DNA of 53,670 nt. Source: Pseudomonadota bacterium. Lineage in GTDB: Bacteria; Pseudomonadota; Gammaproteobacteria; Steroidobacterales; Steroidobacteraceae. The notes beneath the pieces were generated by a model. It searched no databases. It was not told where the DNA came from and saw only the letters and a list, made by a program, of their open reading frames with translations. Made by a program: the position numbers and the translations under genes. This document shows, in pieces, positions 19,555 through 28,361 of this stretch. The stretch is from assembly GCA_021849615.1 (NCBI GenBank), contig JAJZSQ010000008.1:1-53670 (forward strand). The letters are read 5' to 3'. The first letter of the stretch is position 1; every line of letters begins with the position of its first letter.

Positions 19555-19564
19555 GAGGGAGCCG

Positions 19565-19572
19565 ATTATAAT
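19565..19572. promoter_or_regulatory. Palindromic -10 element shared by lptD and amgK
   Basis: ATTATAAT is its own reverse complement and holds a perfect TATAAT on each strand, in the 53-base gap between divergent lptD and amgK. The minus-strand -10 ends 10 bases before the lptD ATG, leaving a leader of only a few bases. The plus-strand copy leaves about 29 bases before the amgK ATG. No convincing -35 is visible for either direction. Confidence 0.45.
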
Positions 19573-19607
19573 GGCAGGCCCGGATTCCCGTCGGCCCAAA
19601 GCACTCC

Positions 19608-20639
19608 ATGGTTGAACCTGACGCGCGCCTCGCGCTGCTCGAGGATTGGCTCTCGCGCGATCTGAACCTCCGCCCCGCGCGCATCGAACCCGCATCGAGC
19701 GATGCGAGTTTCCGGCGTTATTTCCGGGCGTTTTGCGCCAACGGCACGTACGTGGTCATGGATGCGCCGCCTGGCCGTGAGGACGTGCGCCCGTACCTGC
19801 GCGTCTCGAAGCTGCTCGAGCCGCTCGGCATTCACGTGCCGCACATCCATGCCGCGGACGTCGAGCGCGGCTGGGTGCTGCTCGAGGACCTCGGCACCAC
19901 GCCGTATCTGACGCGCCTCGGGGAGCCGGGTGCGGCCGACGCGCTGTATGCCGATGCGCTCGCGACGCTTGCGCGGTTGCAGCTGCACGGTGCGCCGGCG
20001 GCCGGCGAACTCGCCCCGTACGACCGCGCCGCACTGCGGCGCGAGATGGACCTGATGCCCGAGTGGTTTCTCGCCCGGCATCTTCGCTTGAACCTGCCAG
20101 AGCAGACCCGCGCGGCGCTCGAGGTAACCTTCGAGTGGCTCATCGAGGAGGCCCTGGGGCAACCACAGGTGTTCGTGCACCGCGACTACCACTCGCGCAA
20201 TCTCATGGTCACCGCGTCCGGCAATCCCGGCGTGATCGATTTTCAGGACGCGCTGCGCGGGCCGGTCGGCTACGACCTGGTGTCGCTGCTGAAGGACTGT
20301 TACATCGCCTGGCCGCGCGAGCGGGTGTGCGCCTGGGTGAGACGCTACCGGGCGCAGCTCGGCGGCAGCGTCCTCGCCGGGCGCGACGAGGGGGAGTTCC
20401 TGCGCTGGTTCGACCTGATCGGCGTGCAGCGGCATCTGAAGGTGCTCGGCATCTTCGCCCGCCTGTGGCACCGCGACGGCAAGGCCGGCTACCTGCGTGA
20501 TCTGCCCCTGACGCTGTACTACCTGCAGCAGACTTGCCGCGAGTACCCGCAGCTCGCAGCGCTCGGGGCGCTGCTCGAAGGGCCGGTCGCCGGCGAGCTG
20601 CCGCGCGCCACGGCGTGCGCGCTCGGATCGGGACCATGA
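19608..20639 (+). CDS. amgK: N-acetylmuramate/N-acetylglucosamine anomeric kinase
   Basis: Cytoplasmic kinase of the aminoglycoside-phosphotransferase fold that phosphorylates MurNAc (and GlcNAc) at C1 in the AmgK–MurU cell-wall recycling route. 343 residues. N-terminal SSDASFRRYFR and YVVMDAPPG are family hallmarks. The catalytic loop is VFVHRDYHSRNLMV, with the metal-binding VIDFQDALRGPVGYDL. Its stop overlaps the murU start by 4 bases (ATGA), so the two steps are coupled. It diverges from lptD, as in Pseudomonas. Substrate assignment rests on family and on the murU neighbour. Confidence 0.94.
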   Translation: MVEPDARLALLEDWLSRDLNLRPARIEPASSDASFRRYFRAFCANGTYVVMDAPPGREDVRPYLRVSKLLEPLGIHVPHIHAADVERGWVLLEDLGTTPYLTRLGEPGAADALYADALATLARLQLHGAPAAGELAPYDRAALRREMDLMPEWFLARHLRLNLPEQTRAALEVTFEWLIEEALGQPQVFVHRDYHSRNLMVTASGNPGVIDFQDALRGPVGYDLVSLLKDCYIAWPRERVCAWVRRYRAQLGGSVLAGRDEGEFLRWFDLIGVQRHLKVLGIFARLWHRDGKAGYLRDLPLTLYYLQQTCREYPQLAALGALLEGPVAGELPRATACALGSGP

Positions 20640-21313
20640 AGGCCATGGTGCTCGCGGCCGGGCGCGGCGAGCGGCTGCGTCCGCTCACCGACACGGTGCC
20701 GAAGCCGCTGGTGCCGCTCGCCGGGCGGATGCTCATCGAGTACCACCTGGAGAAGCTCGCGCGCGCGGGCGTCGGCGAGGTGGTGATCAACCTGTCCTGG
20801 CTCGGCGAGCGCATCCGCGCGGCGCTCGGGACCGGGGCGCGCTATGGCCTTAAGATCCGCTACAGCGAGGAGGGGCCGGTGCCGCTCGAGACCGGCGGCG
20901 GCATCGCCGCCGCGCTGGGGCTGCTCGGTGCCGATCCCTTTCTCGTGGTGAACGCGGACGTCTGGACGGACCTGGAGTTCGCGGCCCTCGGGCCGCTGCC
21001 GCCCGAGGCGCACGCGAGCATCGTGCTCGCCCCGAATCCCGAGCATCATCCGCGCGGGGATTTCGCGCTCTGCGGGGAGACGGTGCTCGAGCAGGGCGAG
21101 ACGCGCTTCACCTACACCGGCATCGGGATCTACCGCCCGGCGTTCTTCGCCGGCTGCCCCGAGGGACGCTTCGCGCTGCTGCCGCTGCTGCGCCGCGCCA
21201 TCGCCGCCGGGCGGCTGCGCGGGCAGGTGTACCGGGGAGAGTGGTTCGACGTCGGCTCCCCGCAGCGCCTGGCGTGGCTCGATGCGCACGTGCGCGCGCG
21301 GGCACCCGATTAG
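20636..21313 (+). CDS. murU: N-acetylmuramate-1-phosphate uridylyltransferase
   Basis: Joins MurNAc-1-phosphate to UTP, giving UDP-MurNAc without passing through MurA/MurB. Strains with this bypass are less sensitive to fosfomycin in Pseudomonas. 225 residues of the nucleotidyltransferase fold: the [16 protein letters not shown] signature loop, [16 protein letters not shown], an ETGGG uridine-site motif and [12 protein letters not shown] with a metal-binding Asp. The C-terminus has the short [16 protein letters not shown] found in MurU and sugar-1-phosphate transferases. ATG 20636 overlaps amgK. Confidence 0.94.
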   Translation: MKAMVLAAGRGERLRPLTDTVPKPLVPLAGRMLIEYHLEKLARAGVGEVVINLSWLGERIRAALGTGARYGLKIRYSEEGPVPLETGGGIAAALGLLGADPFLVVNADVWTDLEFAALGPLPPEAHASIVLAPNPEHHPRGDFALCGETVLEQGETRFTYTGIGIYRPAFFAGCPEGRFALLPLLRRAIAAGRLRGQVYRGEWFDVGSPQRLAWLDAHVRARAPD

Positions 21314-21333
21314 GGTCCGGGACGCCCCCGCCG

Positions 21334-21339
21334 TACAAT
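21334..21339 (+). promoter_or_regulatory. -10-like hexamer just upstream of lipA
   Basis: TACAAT ends 6 bases before the lipA ATG, so initiation 7 bases downstream would fall on or next to the A of the start codon. No Shine-Dalgarno sequence lies in between. The only -35 candidate is a weak TTAGGG about 18 bases upstream. A leaderless lipA transcript is inferred. Confidence 0.35.
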
Positions 21340-21345
21340 AGGGCC

Positions 21346-22380
21346 ATGTCCAGCCTCAAAGACATCCCCGTGGTCGCCGAGTCGGGCAGCGCCCGCAGCG
21401 GCGAGAAATACCTGACTCCGCAAGGCTTTACCGCGATCCGCGACGGCATCAAGGGGTCCGCACCGCTGGCGCGCGAGGCCTTCGGGCGCAAGCCGCACTG
21501 GCTGCGGGCCCGGGCACCCACCGGGGGCGGCTTCCAGGCCGTCAAGGCGCTCGTCAAGGAGCACCGGCTCTCCACGGTGTGCGAGGAGGCGAAGTGCCCG
21601 AACATCGGGGAGTGCTGGAACGCCGGGACTGCGACCATCATGCTCATGGGCTCGGTGTGCACCCGTGCCTGCCGCTTCTGCTCGGTGGACACCGGTAATC
21701 CGCGCGGGTGGCTCGATCCCGAGGAGCCGGAAAACAGCGCGCACACCGTGGCGCTGATGAAGCTCAAGTACGTGGTGCTGACGTCGGTTGACCGCGACGA
21801 TCTGCCGGACGGCGGCGCGGCTCATTATGCGGCGTGCATCCGCGCCATCAAACGACGCAACCCCGACACCGCCGTCGAGGCGCTCGCGCCGGACTTCCAG
21901 GGTCAGGCCGCTGCCATCGAGACCGTGGTCGACTCCGGTCTCGAGGTGTTCGCGCAGAACATCGAGACCGTGCGCCGCCTCACCCACCCGGTGCGCGATC
22001 CGCGTGCCGGCTACGACCGCACGCTCGAGGTGCTGCGCCACGCCAAGCAGCACCGGCCCGGGATTCTCACCAAGAGCGGCCTGATGCTCGGTCTGGGGGA
22101 GAGCGACGCGGAGATCGAGGAGACGCTGCGCGATCTGCGGGCGGCCGGCGTCGATCTGGTCACGCTCGGACAGTATCTGCGCCCGACCGCGAACCATCTG
22201 CCCGTGGAGCGCTTCGTGACCCCGGCGCAATTCGATGCGCACCGCGAATACGCGCTCGGCCTGGGGTTCCTCGAGTGCGTCTCCGGTCCTCTGGTGCGCT
22301 CCAGTTACCGCGCCGAGCAGGCGTTGAACCGCAACAACGCCGGGCTCGACAACGCCCGACTCGCGGCGCCGCCGCGGTGA
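21346..22380 (+). CDS. lipA: Lipoyl synthase
   Basis: Radical-SAM enzyme that inserts two sulfur atoms into octanoyl groups carried on lipoyl domains. 344 residues. The auxiliary-cluster motif is [12 protein letters not shown], and the radical-SAM cluster motif is [33 protein letters not shown] and the C-terminal RSSYRAEQ with its serine ligand are present. ATG 21346 begins the conserved length; upstream in-frame sequence overlaps murU. It lies 32 bases after murU and its stop overlaps the lipB start by 4 bases. Confidence 0.97.
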   Translation: MSSLKDIPVVAESGSARSGEKYLTPQGFTAIRDGIKGSAPLAREAFGRKPHWLRARAPTGGGFQAVKALVKEHRLSTVCEEAKCPNIGECWNAGTATIMLMGSVCTRACRFCSVDTGNPRGWLDPEEPENSAHTVALMKLKYVVLTSVDRDDLPDGGAAHYAACIRAIKRRNPDTAVEALAPDFQGQAAAIETVVDSGLEVFAQNIETVRRLTHPVRDPRAGYDRTLEVLRHAKQHRPGILTKSGLMLGLGESDAEIEETLRDLRAAGVDLVTLGQYLRPTANHLPVERFVTPAQFDAHREYALGLGFLECVSGPLVRSSYRAEQALNRNNAGLDNARLAAPPR

Positions 22381-23066
22381 GCACCTCCCCGGCGTACGCT
22401 GCGGCGGAGCCCGCGGCGCCTCTGGCGCCGCCGCCAGTGCCGGTGGTGCGCCGGCTGGGCCTCGTGCCCTACGAGGCGACCTGGCGGGCGATGCAGCGCT
22501 TCACCGATGAGCGCAGCAGCACGACGCCCGATGAGCTCTGGCTGCTCGAGCATCCGCCGGTGTTCACGCTCGGGATGAATGCCGATCCGGCGCACGTGCT
22601 CGGCGCGGGCGAGATTCCGGTGGTGCGCATCGACCGGGGCGGCCAGGTGACCTATCACGGACCGGGACAGCTGGTGGTGTATCCGCTGGTGGATCTGCGC
22701 CGCGCCGGCCTCGGCGTGCGCGATCTGGTGACCGCACTCGAGCGCGCCGTGATCGACTTCGCCGCCGCGCTCGGCATCGAGGCCGAGAGCCGCCGCAGTG
22801 CGCCCGGGGTCTACGTCGCCGGGCGCAAGCTCGCCAGCGTCGGCATCCGCGTGCGGCGCGGGGCGAGCTACCACGGGATTGCGCTCAACGTGTGCAACGA
22901 TCTGGCGCCGTTTCGCCAGATCAATCCCTGCGGCTATGCGGGTCTGGAGATGACCCGGCTCGCGGACCTTGCGCCCATCGAGTCTGCGGGTGCCGCCGGC
23001 GAGGGGTTGCTGCCCCACCTGCTCGAGCGGCTGTACGCGGCGCCCGCCGCCCGGTCCCGGGCCTGA
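22377..23066 (+). CDS. lipB: Lipoyl(octanoyl) transferase
   Basis: Transfers octanoate from acyl-carrier protein to lipoyl domains, providing the substrate of LipA. 229 residues from GTG 22377, which overlaps the lipA stop codon (GTGA). Family motifs: [32 protein letters not shown], the catalytic Lys in [12 protein letters not shown] and the catalytic Cys in [14 protein letters not shown]. About 20 N-terminal Ala/Pro-rich residues precede the domain. The lipB–lipA order is reversed relative to E. coli. Confidence 0.96.
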   Translation: MSTSPAYAAAEPAAPLAPPPVPVVRRLGLVPYEATWRAMQRFTDERSSTTPDELWLLEHPPVFTLGMNADPAHVLGAGEIPVVRIDRGGQVTYHGPGQLVVYPLVDLRRAGLGVRDLVTALERAVIDFAAALGIEAESRRSAPGVYVAGRKLASVGIRVRRGASYHGIALNVCNDLAPFRQINPCGYAGLEMTRLADLAPIESAGAAGEGLLPHLLERLYAAPAARSRA

Positions 23067-23077
23067 GCGGCCGCCGG

Positions 23078-24049
23078 GTGCGTCTGCGCGGCTGTCTTCG
23101 GCGCCCGCTCGAGCCGCCCGTTCGCGCCGTGCCGCGTGGGCTGATCCGGCTCCTGTTCGATGATCAAGGCATGCGGGCGGCCGTGCGCGCCGTGCTGTTC
23201 GTCGTTGTGTTCGGACTGCTCGCCTTCGGATTGTCGGCGCTGATGCACGGGGTGCTCGGCGCCGTGCCCGCATGGCAGCGCCCGCTGCATGCGGCGTTCG
23301 CCCGCGTACACGCGAGCGGGGAGATGCCGGCCTGGCTGACGAGTTTTCAGGAGGCGCTTGCGCTGCTGTGCGCACTGGCGGCGAGCGCGATCATGACGAC
23401 GCTCGAAGGCCGGCCGCTGCGCGCCATTGGACTGCAGCCGGGGCACCGGGCGCGCGATCTGGCGAGCGGCTTCGCCGCCGGGTTCGCGCTGCTGAGCATC
23501 CTGGTCGGTGCGCTGCTCCTGTTCGGCGGGGCGCGGCTGCTCGGGCCGACGCTGCCGCCTGCGGCCGCGGTCCGTTCGGGGCTCGCCTGGCTGGTCGCGG
23601 CGCTGCTGATCGGGTGTTTCGAGGAGATTGCCTTTCGCGGCTATCTGTTCGTGACGCTGCGCGAGGCGCACGGATTCTGGACGGCGGCGATCGCTGTCAC
23701 GCTCGCGTTCGGCGCGGCCCACGGTCTGAACGTCGGGGAGAATCCCACCGGGCTGATCACCGCGGCACTGGTGAGCGTGCTGTTCTGCGTGGCGATCCGC
23801 CGGACCGGCACGCTGTGGTGGGTGATCGGCATGCACGCCGCGTGGGATTGGGCGGAGAGTTATTTCTACGGCAGCGCCGACAGCGGCATGCGCTCATTCG
23901 GCCGGCTGCTGACGTTGCAGCCGCAGGGCGGGCTGTACCTCAGCGGCGGGCGCGACGGGCCGGAAGGCTCTTTCCTGTGCGTGCTCGTGCTGCTTATGTT
24001 CTTCGCGGCGCTGCCGCTGCTCGTGCCGGAGCGCGCCTGCCCGCGCTAG
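23078..24049 (+). CDS. CPBP-family intramembrane metalloprotease-like protein
   Basis: A membrane protein of about 323 residues related to type II CAAX prenyl endopeptidases/bacteriocin-immunity proteases (CPBP, Abi). About eight hydrophobic segments are visible. The putative catalytic motifs are present: Glu-Glu in IGCFEEIAFRGYLF, His in FGAAHGLN, and GMHAAWDWAESY. The N-terminal LIRLLFDDQG motif is common in this family. GTG 23078 is chosen because it lies just upstream of that motif; no good Shine-Dalgarno is visible. Its substrate is unknown. It follows lipB by 11 bases and converges with ybeD. Confidence 0.87.
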   Translation: MRLRGCLRRPLEPPVRAVPRGLIRLLFDDQGMRAAVRAVLFVVVFGLLAFGLSALMHGVLGAVPAWQRPLHAAFARVHASGEMPAWLTSFQEALALLCALAASAIMTTLEGRPLRAIGLQPGHRARDLASGFAAGFALLSILVGALLLFGGARLLGPTLPPAAAVRSGLAWLVAALLIGCFEEIAFRGYLFVTLREAHGFWTAAIAVTLAFGAAHGLNVGENPTGLITAALVSVLFCVAIRRTGTLWWVIGMHAAWDWAESYFYGSADSGMRSFGRLLTLQPQGGLYLSGGRDGPEGSFLCVLVLLMFFAALPLLVPERACPR

Positions 24050-24058
24050 GGCGCGCTC
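24029..24058. terminator. Hairpin between CPBP gene and ybeD
   Basis: GAGCGCGCC (24029-24037) and GGCGCGCTC (24050-24058) make a perfect 9-bp stem around a 12-base loop that holds the stop codon of the CPBP gene; the ybeD stop codon overlaps the 3' arm. A U-tract is absent. It is well placed to end transcription or protect 3' ends from both sides. Confidence 0.5.
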
Positions 24059-24317
24059 ACAGCAGCATCATCACCCCGTCGCAGGCCTTCAGCTCATCGA
24101 TCAGCGCCTCGATCTGCTCGCGGCTCTGGGCGAGCAGCTGGTAGGAAATTGACAGAAAGTTGCCGTTGCCGCTCAAGCGCTCGCTCACCCGCTCGGACTC
24201 CAGTCCCGGCGCGTGGCGCAGGACCACCGCGTGGATGCGGGCGCGGAACTCATCGGACGGCCGGCCGATGATCTTGATCGGATACTCGGTCGGAAACTCG
24301 AGCACGGACCGGTTCAC
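24057..24317 (-). CDS. ybeD: DUF493/YbeD-family protein
   Basis: A small protein of 86-87 residues with an ACT-like fold in known structures. It starts near VLEFPTEYPIKIIGR and ends in DELKACDGVMMLL, matching the E. coli YbeD pattern of LEFP near the start and a hydrophobic end. Two adjacent GTG codons (24317 and 24320) are possible starts; 24317 overlaps the upstream stop codon by 4 bases. Function is undefined, though the gene is regularly found next to lipB. Here it converges towards lipA–lipB rather than preceding lipB on the same strand. Confidence 0.9.
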   Translation of the reverse strand: MNRSVLEFPTEYPIKIIGRPSDEFRARIHAVVLRHAPGLESERVSERLSGNGNFLSISYQLLAQSREQIEALIDELKACDGVMMLL

Positions 24318-25186
24318 CACGGCGCTCCCTGCAGATCGCGCTTCCACTGTTGGAAGGCGCCGTGCACGCGCCGCCAGAGCGCACCCGGGCGTCCCGTGCC
24401 CACCGGCTGCCCGTCGAGACGCGTGACCGGCTGCACTTCGCGCGTGGCTGCGGAAATCCAGATCTCCTCTGCGGCGCGCAGCTGCGCCTCGCTCACCGGC
24501 GCGGCGCGCCACGGCACCCCAGCACGATCGGCGAGCTCCTCGATGACGGTGCGCGTGGTGCTCGGCAGGATCTCGTGCGAGTTCGGCGGGGTGAGCACCT
24601 CTCCGTGTACCACCACATGGACCGCCGATGCCGAGGCATCGGTCAGGCGGCCGTCGCGCACCAGGATCGTCTCGGCGGCCGCCGCATCGACGGCGAGCTG
24701 ACGCAGCAGCACGTTGGCGAGCAGCGCCGTCGACTTGATGTCGCAGCGCGACCAGCGCGTGTCGGCGGCGGTGATGCACTCGACGCCACGCTCGGCCAGA
24801 TCCGCCGGCGGCGCCGGCCACGGCGCGGCAAACGCGAACACCGTGCGCGCGATCTGAGGCAGTGGCGCATGCGTGCGGCCGGACTCGGCGCCGCGGGTGA
24901 CTTGCCAGTAGAGGTACAGATCGGCGCTTGCGGATGCGCCGATCAGCGTGGCGAACACGTCCCGCCATTGCGCAGCCGTGAGCGGATCGTCCATGCGCAG
25001 CGCCGCGAGGCTGCGCGTCAGACGCGCGCAATGCGCCGCGAGCCGAAACGGCCGCCCGCCGTAGATCGGCATGACCTCGTAGGCGCCATCGCCGAACAGA
25101 AACCCCCGGTCGAGCGGCGAGATGCGCGCCGCCTCGAGCGGCAGGTACTCCCCGTTGAGGTAACAGGTGGGAAACGGTTCAGCCAT
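24314..25186 (-). CDS. dat: Class IV aminotransferase, probable D-amino acid transaminase
   Basis: PLP enzyme of fold type IV, 290 residues. The catalytic Lys is in WSRCDIKSTALLANVL, the phosphate-binding region includes HEILPSTTRTVI, and the N-terminus has ISPLDRGFLFGDGAYEV. Class IV members include D-amino acid, branched-chain and ADC-lyase enzymes. The placement between dacA and ybeD, as in Pseudomonas-type genomes, and the RGFLFGDGAYEV sequence favour D-alanine/D-amino acid transamination, which would serve peptidoglycan. Substrate choice is inference. It follows dacA by 20 bases. Confidence 0.85.
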   Translation of the reverse strand: MAEPFPTCYLNGEYLPLEAARISPLDRGFLFGDGAYEVMPIYGGRPFRLAAHCARLTRSLAALRMDDPLTAAQWRDVFATLIGASASADLYLYWQVTRGAESGRTHAPLPQIARTVFAFAAPWPAPPADLAERGVECITAADTRWSRCDIKSTALLANVLLRQLAVDAAAAETILVRDGRLTDASASAVHVVVHGEVLTPPNSHEILPSTTRTVIEELADRAGVPWRAAPVSEAQLRAAEEIWISAATREVQPVTRLDGQPVGTGRPGALWRRVHGAFQQWKRDLQGAPW

Positions 25187-25206
25187 GGGATCGCCCGCGG
25201 TTTTCC

Positions 25207-26409
25207 TCAGAGCCAGAGCCGGATGTCGTCGATCAGCCGGGTGATCAATCCCCCCTCGGGGACCGCACCGAGCGTCACGAGCGGCGTGCTGTCGATCTGC
25301 TGACCGGCCCCGTTCAGCACCTGCAGCGTGCCGACGTTGACGCCGGCGGCGATCGGCGCGGTGAGCGGCCAGTGGTTCCAGAGGATGCGGGTGCTGAGCG
25401 TCGCGTCCGGTCCGCGCGGCACGCTGACCACCACCGGCAGCTCAGGACCCACGGTCGCGAATCCCGCGGCCGACTTGAACACGCGCGGCTTGGCGACGAC
25501 CGCCCGGGCGGCCTCGACGTTCTCGTTCTCGTAGAAGTTGTAGCCGTAATTGATCAGTGCCTGGCTGTCGCTGACGCGTCCGTTCCAGCTCGGTGCTCCG
25601 AGGACCACCGACACCAGGCGCATGCCGTTGCGCTCGGCGGACACGACCATGCAGTAGCCGGCTGCATCGGTGTAGCCGGTCTTCATGCCATCGACCGAGT
25701 GATCGGTCCACAGCAGCGTGACGCGGTTGCGCTGCGTGATGTGATCCCAGGTGAAGGTCTTGATCTTGAAGATGAAGTAGTACTGCGGAAAGTCGCGGAT
25801 GATGTCCGAGGCGAGCGTGGCGAGGTCGCGCGCGGTGGTGTAGTGATCCGGTTTCGGCAATCCGTCGACATCCTCGTAGTGCGTCGAGTTCAGGCCGAGC
25901 CGGTGCGCGTAGTCGTTCATCAGCGTGACGAAGCCGGCCTGCGTACCGCCGACTTTCTGCGCCAGAGCGACGGTGGCGTCGTTGCCCGACTCGACGATCA
26001 TGCCTTTGAGCAGGTTCAGCACCGAGACCTGGGAGCCGGGGTTCAGGAACATGCGCGAGCCGCCGGTGCGCCAGGCCGCATTGCTGATGGTCACCGGGGT
26101 GTCGAGCGAGAGCTGCCCGCTCTTCAGCGCCGAGAACACGATGTAGGCGGTCATCAGCTTCGTCAGACTCGCCATCGGCATCTTGTCGTTGGCGTTCTTC
26201 GAGGCGAGCACCTGCCCGGTGTTGAAATCGACCAGCATGTACGCGTGGGCGTTCAGGGCCGGCGGCGGCGGCACCGGTACGGCCACCGGCGTGCCGGCGA
26301 GCGTCGCCTGGGCTGCCGGGGCGGCAGCGGCCTGAGCCGCCGGAGCGAGCGCCGCGATGACCGGCAGCGCGGCGGCCGACAGGACGGCCAGGACAGAAGA
26401 ACGGGACAT
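25207..26409 (-). CDS. dacA: D-alanyl-D-alanine carboxypeptidase (PBP5/6 type)
   Basis: Low-molecular-weight penicillin-binding protein that removes the terminal D-Ala from pentapeptides. 400 residues with a signal peptide (cleavage near AQA). The active-site triad motifs are MASLTKLMTAY (SxxK), VESGNDATVAL (SxN) and GMKTGYTDAAG (KTG). The C-terminal PBP5 domain ends in an amphipathic helix-like GGLITRLIDDIRLWL, the membrane anchor. ATG 26409 has a strong AAGGAGG at 26419-26425, unlike most starts here, and a 94-base gap upstream may hold its own promoter. Confidence 0.97.
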   Translation of the reverse strand: MSRSSVLAVLSAAALPVIAALAPAAQAAAAPAAQATLAGTPVAVPVPPPPALNAHAYMLVDFNTGQVLASKNANDKMPMASLTKLMTAYIVFSALKSGQLSLDTPVTISNAAWRTGGSRMFLNPGSQVSVLNLLKGMIVESGNDATVALAQKVGGTQAGFVTLMNDYAHRLGLNSTHYEDVDGLPKPDHYTTARDLATLASDIIRDFPQYYFIFKIKTFTWDHITQRNRVTLLWTDHSVDGMKTGYTDAAGYCMVVSAERNGMRLVSVVLGAPSWNGRVSDSQALINYGYNFYENENVEAARAVVAKPRVFKSAAGFATVGPELPVVVSVPRGPDATLSTRILWNHWPLTAPIAAGVNVGTLQVLNGAGQQIDSTPLVTLGAVPEGGLITRLIDDIRLWL

Positions 26410-26503
26410 GAGGCGATTCCTCCTTAGGGGATGGTGCGGCGGGTGGCGCAGAAATAAGATTACGCCGATGCCGGATAGTTCTCTCGGCCACGCGTGCTGC
26501 GGC

Positions 26504-27316
26504 TCACGGCTTGACCAGGATCGCGCCGGGGTAGCCGAGCGCGGCCAGCCGTGCGGCGAGCGCATCATACTCGGCCACGTCGTATACGGGGCCGACCCGC
26601 ACGCGGTACAGCGTCCCGCCGGTGACCGATGGAGAGAGAATGAACGGGCCGGGCAGGCCGGCGGACTGAAGCCGCGCCAGCACCCGCTCGGCATTGGCCG
26701 GCACGCCAAAGGCGCCCACCTGCACGTACAGGGGCGCGCCGACCGGCTGCATCGCCTCGGAGAGCGAGGTGGGGCTGCCCGGGGTGAGGGCCTGTACGTC
26801 GACCAGCGCCGTGCCCGTGCCGAGCATGCCGAGCTTGGCGGCCGCGACGTAGGACAGGTCGATCAGGCGGTGCGCGACGAAGGGTCCGCGGTCGTTGACC
26901 TTGACGATGACGCTGCGTCCGTTCGACAGGTCGGTGACCCGCACGTAGGTCGGCAGCGGCAGCACCTTGTTGGCTGCGGTCATGGCGTACATGTCGTAGC
27001 GGTCCCCGTCGGCAGTGGTGCGGCCCTGGGAGTTCGGGCCGTACCACGAGGCGACGCCGATCTGGTGGTAGCCGGCGGCGCTCGCGAGCACGTAGTAGCG
27101 CTTGCCGTCGACGGTATAGGAGGGGGGATTGCCGCGCGGGGCCGGCGGCAGGTAGCGCGGCACGGGATTCGGAAGGGTGCGCCAGTCGCTCGGCAGCGGC
27201 GGCAGTCCGCGCGCCGGGCTGCCGACGAAGTGCCTGCCGGTGGCGCAGCCGCCTAAGACGGCGGCGAGGAGCAATGTCCCTAGTGGGACGAGGCGCTCGC
27301 CACCGGTACGCCTCAC
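26504..27316 (-). CDS. rlpA: Septal-ring lytic transglycosylase-type lipoprotein RlpA
   Basis: Outer-membrane lipoprotein of 270 residues. The N-terminal signal ends in a lipobox, AAVLGGCATG. The double-psi beta-barrel domain (about residues 85-180) has GVASWYGPNSQGRTTADGD and VIVKVNDRGPFV, with the Asp associated with catalysis. A SPOR domain at the C-terminus (YVQVGAFGVPANAERV, RVRVGPVYD) binds denuded glycan at the division site. In Pseudomonas RlpA cleaves such glycan. The GTG start overlaps the mltB stop by 4 bases. Confidence 0.95.
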   Translation of the reverse strand: MRRTGGERLVPLGTLLLAAVLGGCATGRHFVGSPARGLPPLPSDWRTLPNPVPRYLPPAPRGNPPSYTVDGKRYYVLASAAGYHQIGVASWYGPNSQGRTTADGDRYDMYAMTAANKVLPLPTYVRVTDLSNGRSVIVKVNDRGPFVAHRLIDLSYVAAAKLGMLGTGTALVDVQALTPGSPTSLSEAMQPVGAPLYVQVGAFGVPANAERVLARLQSAGLPGPFILSPSVTGGTLYRVRVGPVYDVAEYDALAARLAALGYPGAILVKP

Positions 27317-28350
27317 CGCTGCCGATCCGGTCCTGCGGCGGCCACCGCCGTCGCGGGTAATGCGTGCACCCGGTGGGCGATCGCCTGCGCCAGCGCGTTC
27401 ACGGCCATGACGTAGAGCTTGCTGTAGTTGTACGACAGCAGTGCGTGGAAGTTGTTGAAGCCCACCCGGTAGATCGGCCCGCTGCGCGTGTGCGCCAGCA
27501 GCAGAACCGCGCGCGTCCCGGGCGGTTCGTGCCGCGCCAGCTCGACGCCTTCGGCGGCGAGCGTGCCGACGGTTCGGTCGAGCGCGAGCCTGTCCGGATC
27601 GACCGCAAAGTGAGCGCCCGGCTCGATGCTCACCCGCGAGAGCACCGGCGCGCCGTATTGCCAGCCGTGCGCGCGCAGGTAGTGCGCGACGCTGGCGAAG
27701 ATGTCATCCCAGTTGGTGAACAGGTTCGGCGGGCCCTTGCCGGTGCTCACCGCGTAGCGCAGGTAGGCCGACGGCATGAACTGCATCGGGCCCATGGCGC
27801 CGGCGTAGGAGCCCTTCACGCTGAGCGGGTCGAGCCGGTCGCGCTGCGTCAGTACCAGGAAGCGCTCGAGCTGCCCGGCGAAGAAGTGCCCGCGCTGCGG
27901 ATAGTCGAACGCGAGCGTGCTGAGCGCATCGAGCACGCGGAACGAGCCGGTGAGCCGTCCGTAGTAGGTCTCCACGCCGAGAATCGCCACGATGTAGCGT
28001 GGATTGACGCCCTGTTCGGCGCCGATGCGCTCGAGCGAGCGGCGGTGTGCGCGCCAGAACGCCGCGCCCTCATCGATGCGCTGCGGGGTGAGGAAGATCC
28101 GCCGGTACTGCCACCACTTCAGGACCTGCTCGGCCGGGCGGTTCATCATCGCGACGATCGAGGGCTGCGGGCGCGCCTGGCGCAGGATCCACAGCACGCG
28201 GGCGCGGTTCAGCCCGTCGCGGCGGGCAACCTGCGCGGCAAAGTGCTCCAGGGGCGCGCGCGGGAAGCGCGCTCCAGTGTCCGGCGCCGCAGCGGCGGGC
28301 CGGACCAACACGGTGAGTGAGAGCAGGGCGAAGAGGATCGAACGCAGCAC
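27313..28350 (-). CDS. mltB: Membrane-bound lytic murein transglycosylase B
   Basis: Periplasmic lytic transglycosylase that cleaves glycan strands with formation of 1,6-anhydro-MurNAc. 345 residues. An N-terminal signal (SILFALLSLTVLVRPAAAA) has no lipobox cysteine, so this form may be soluble or signal-anchored rather than a lipoprotein. The family core has YIVAILGVETYYGRLTG with the catalytic Glu, AFDYPQRGHFFAGQLE, YAGAMGPMQFMPSAYL and NFHALLSYNYSKLYVMAV. Its products feed the AmgK–MurU route encoded nearby. It follows rodA by 11 bases. Confidence 0.96.
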   Translation of the reverse strand: MLRSILFALLSLTVLVRPAAAAPDTGARFPRAPLEHFAAQVARRDGLNRARVLWILRQARPQPSIVAMMNRPAEQVLKWWQYRRIFLTPQRIDEGAAFWRAHRRSLERIGAEQGVNPRYIVAILGVETYYGRLTGSFRVLDALSTLAFDYPQRGHFFAGQLERFLVLTQRDRLDPLSVKGSYAGAMGPMQFMPSAYLRYAVSTGKGPPNLFTNWDDIFASVAHYLRAHGWQYGAPVLSRVSIEPGAHFAVDPDRLALDRTVGTLAAEGVELARHEPPGTRAVLLLAHTRSGPIYRVGFNNFHALLSYNYSKLYVMAVNALAQAIAHRVHALPATAVAAAGPDRQR

Positions 28351-28361
28351 TGAAGCGCTCC

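Noticed and set aside
26410-26709. A 100-codon upstream extension of dacA.
   Set aside because: It overlaps rlpA, has no signal peptide of its own, and ATG 26409 has the strong AAGGAGG and starts a normal signal peptide.
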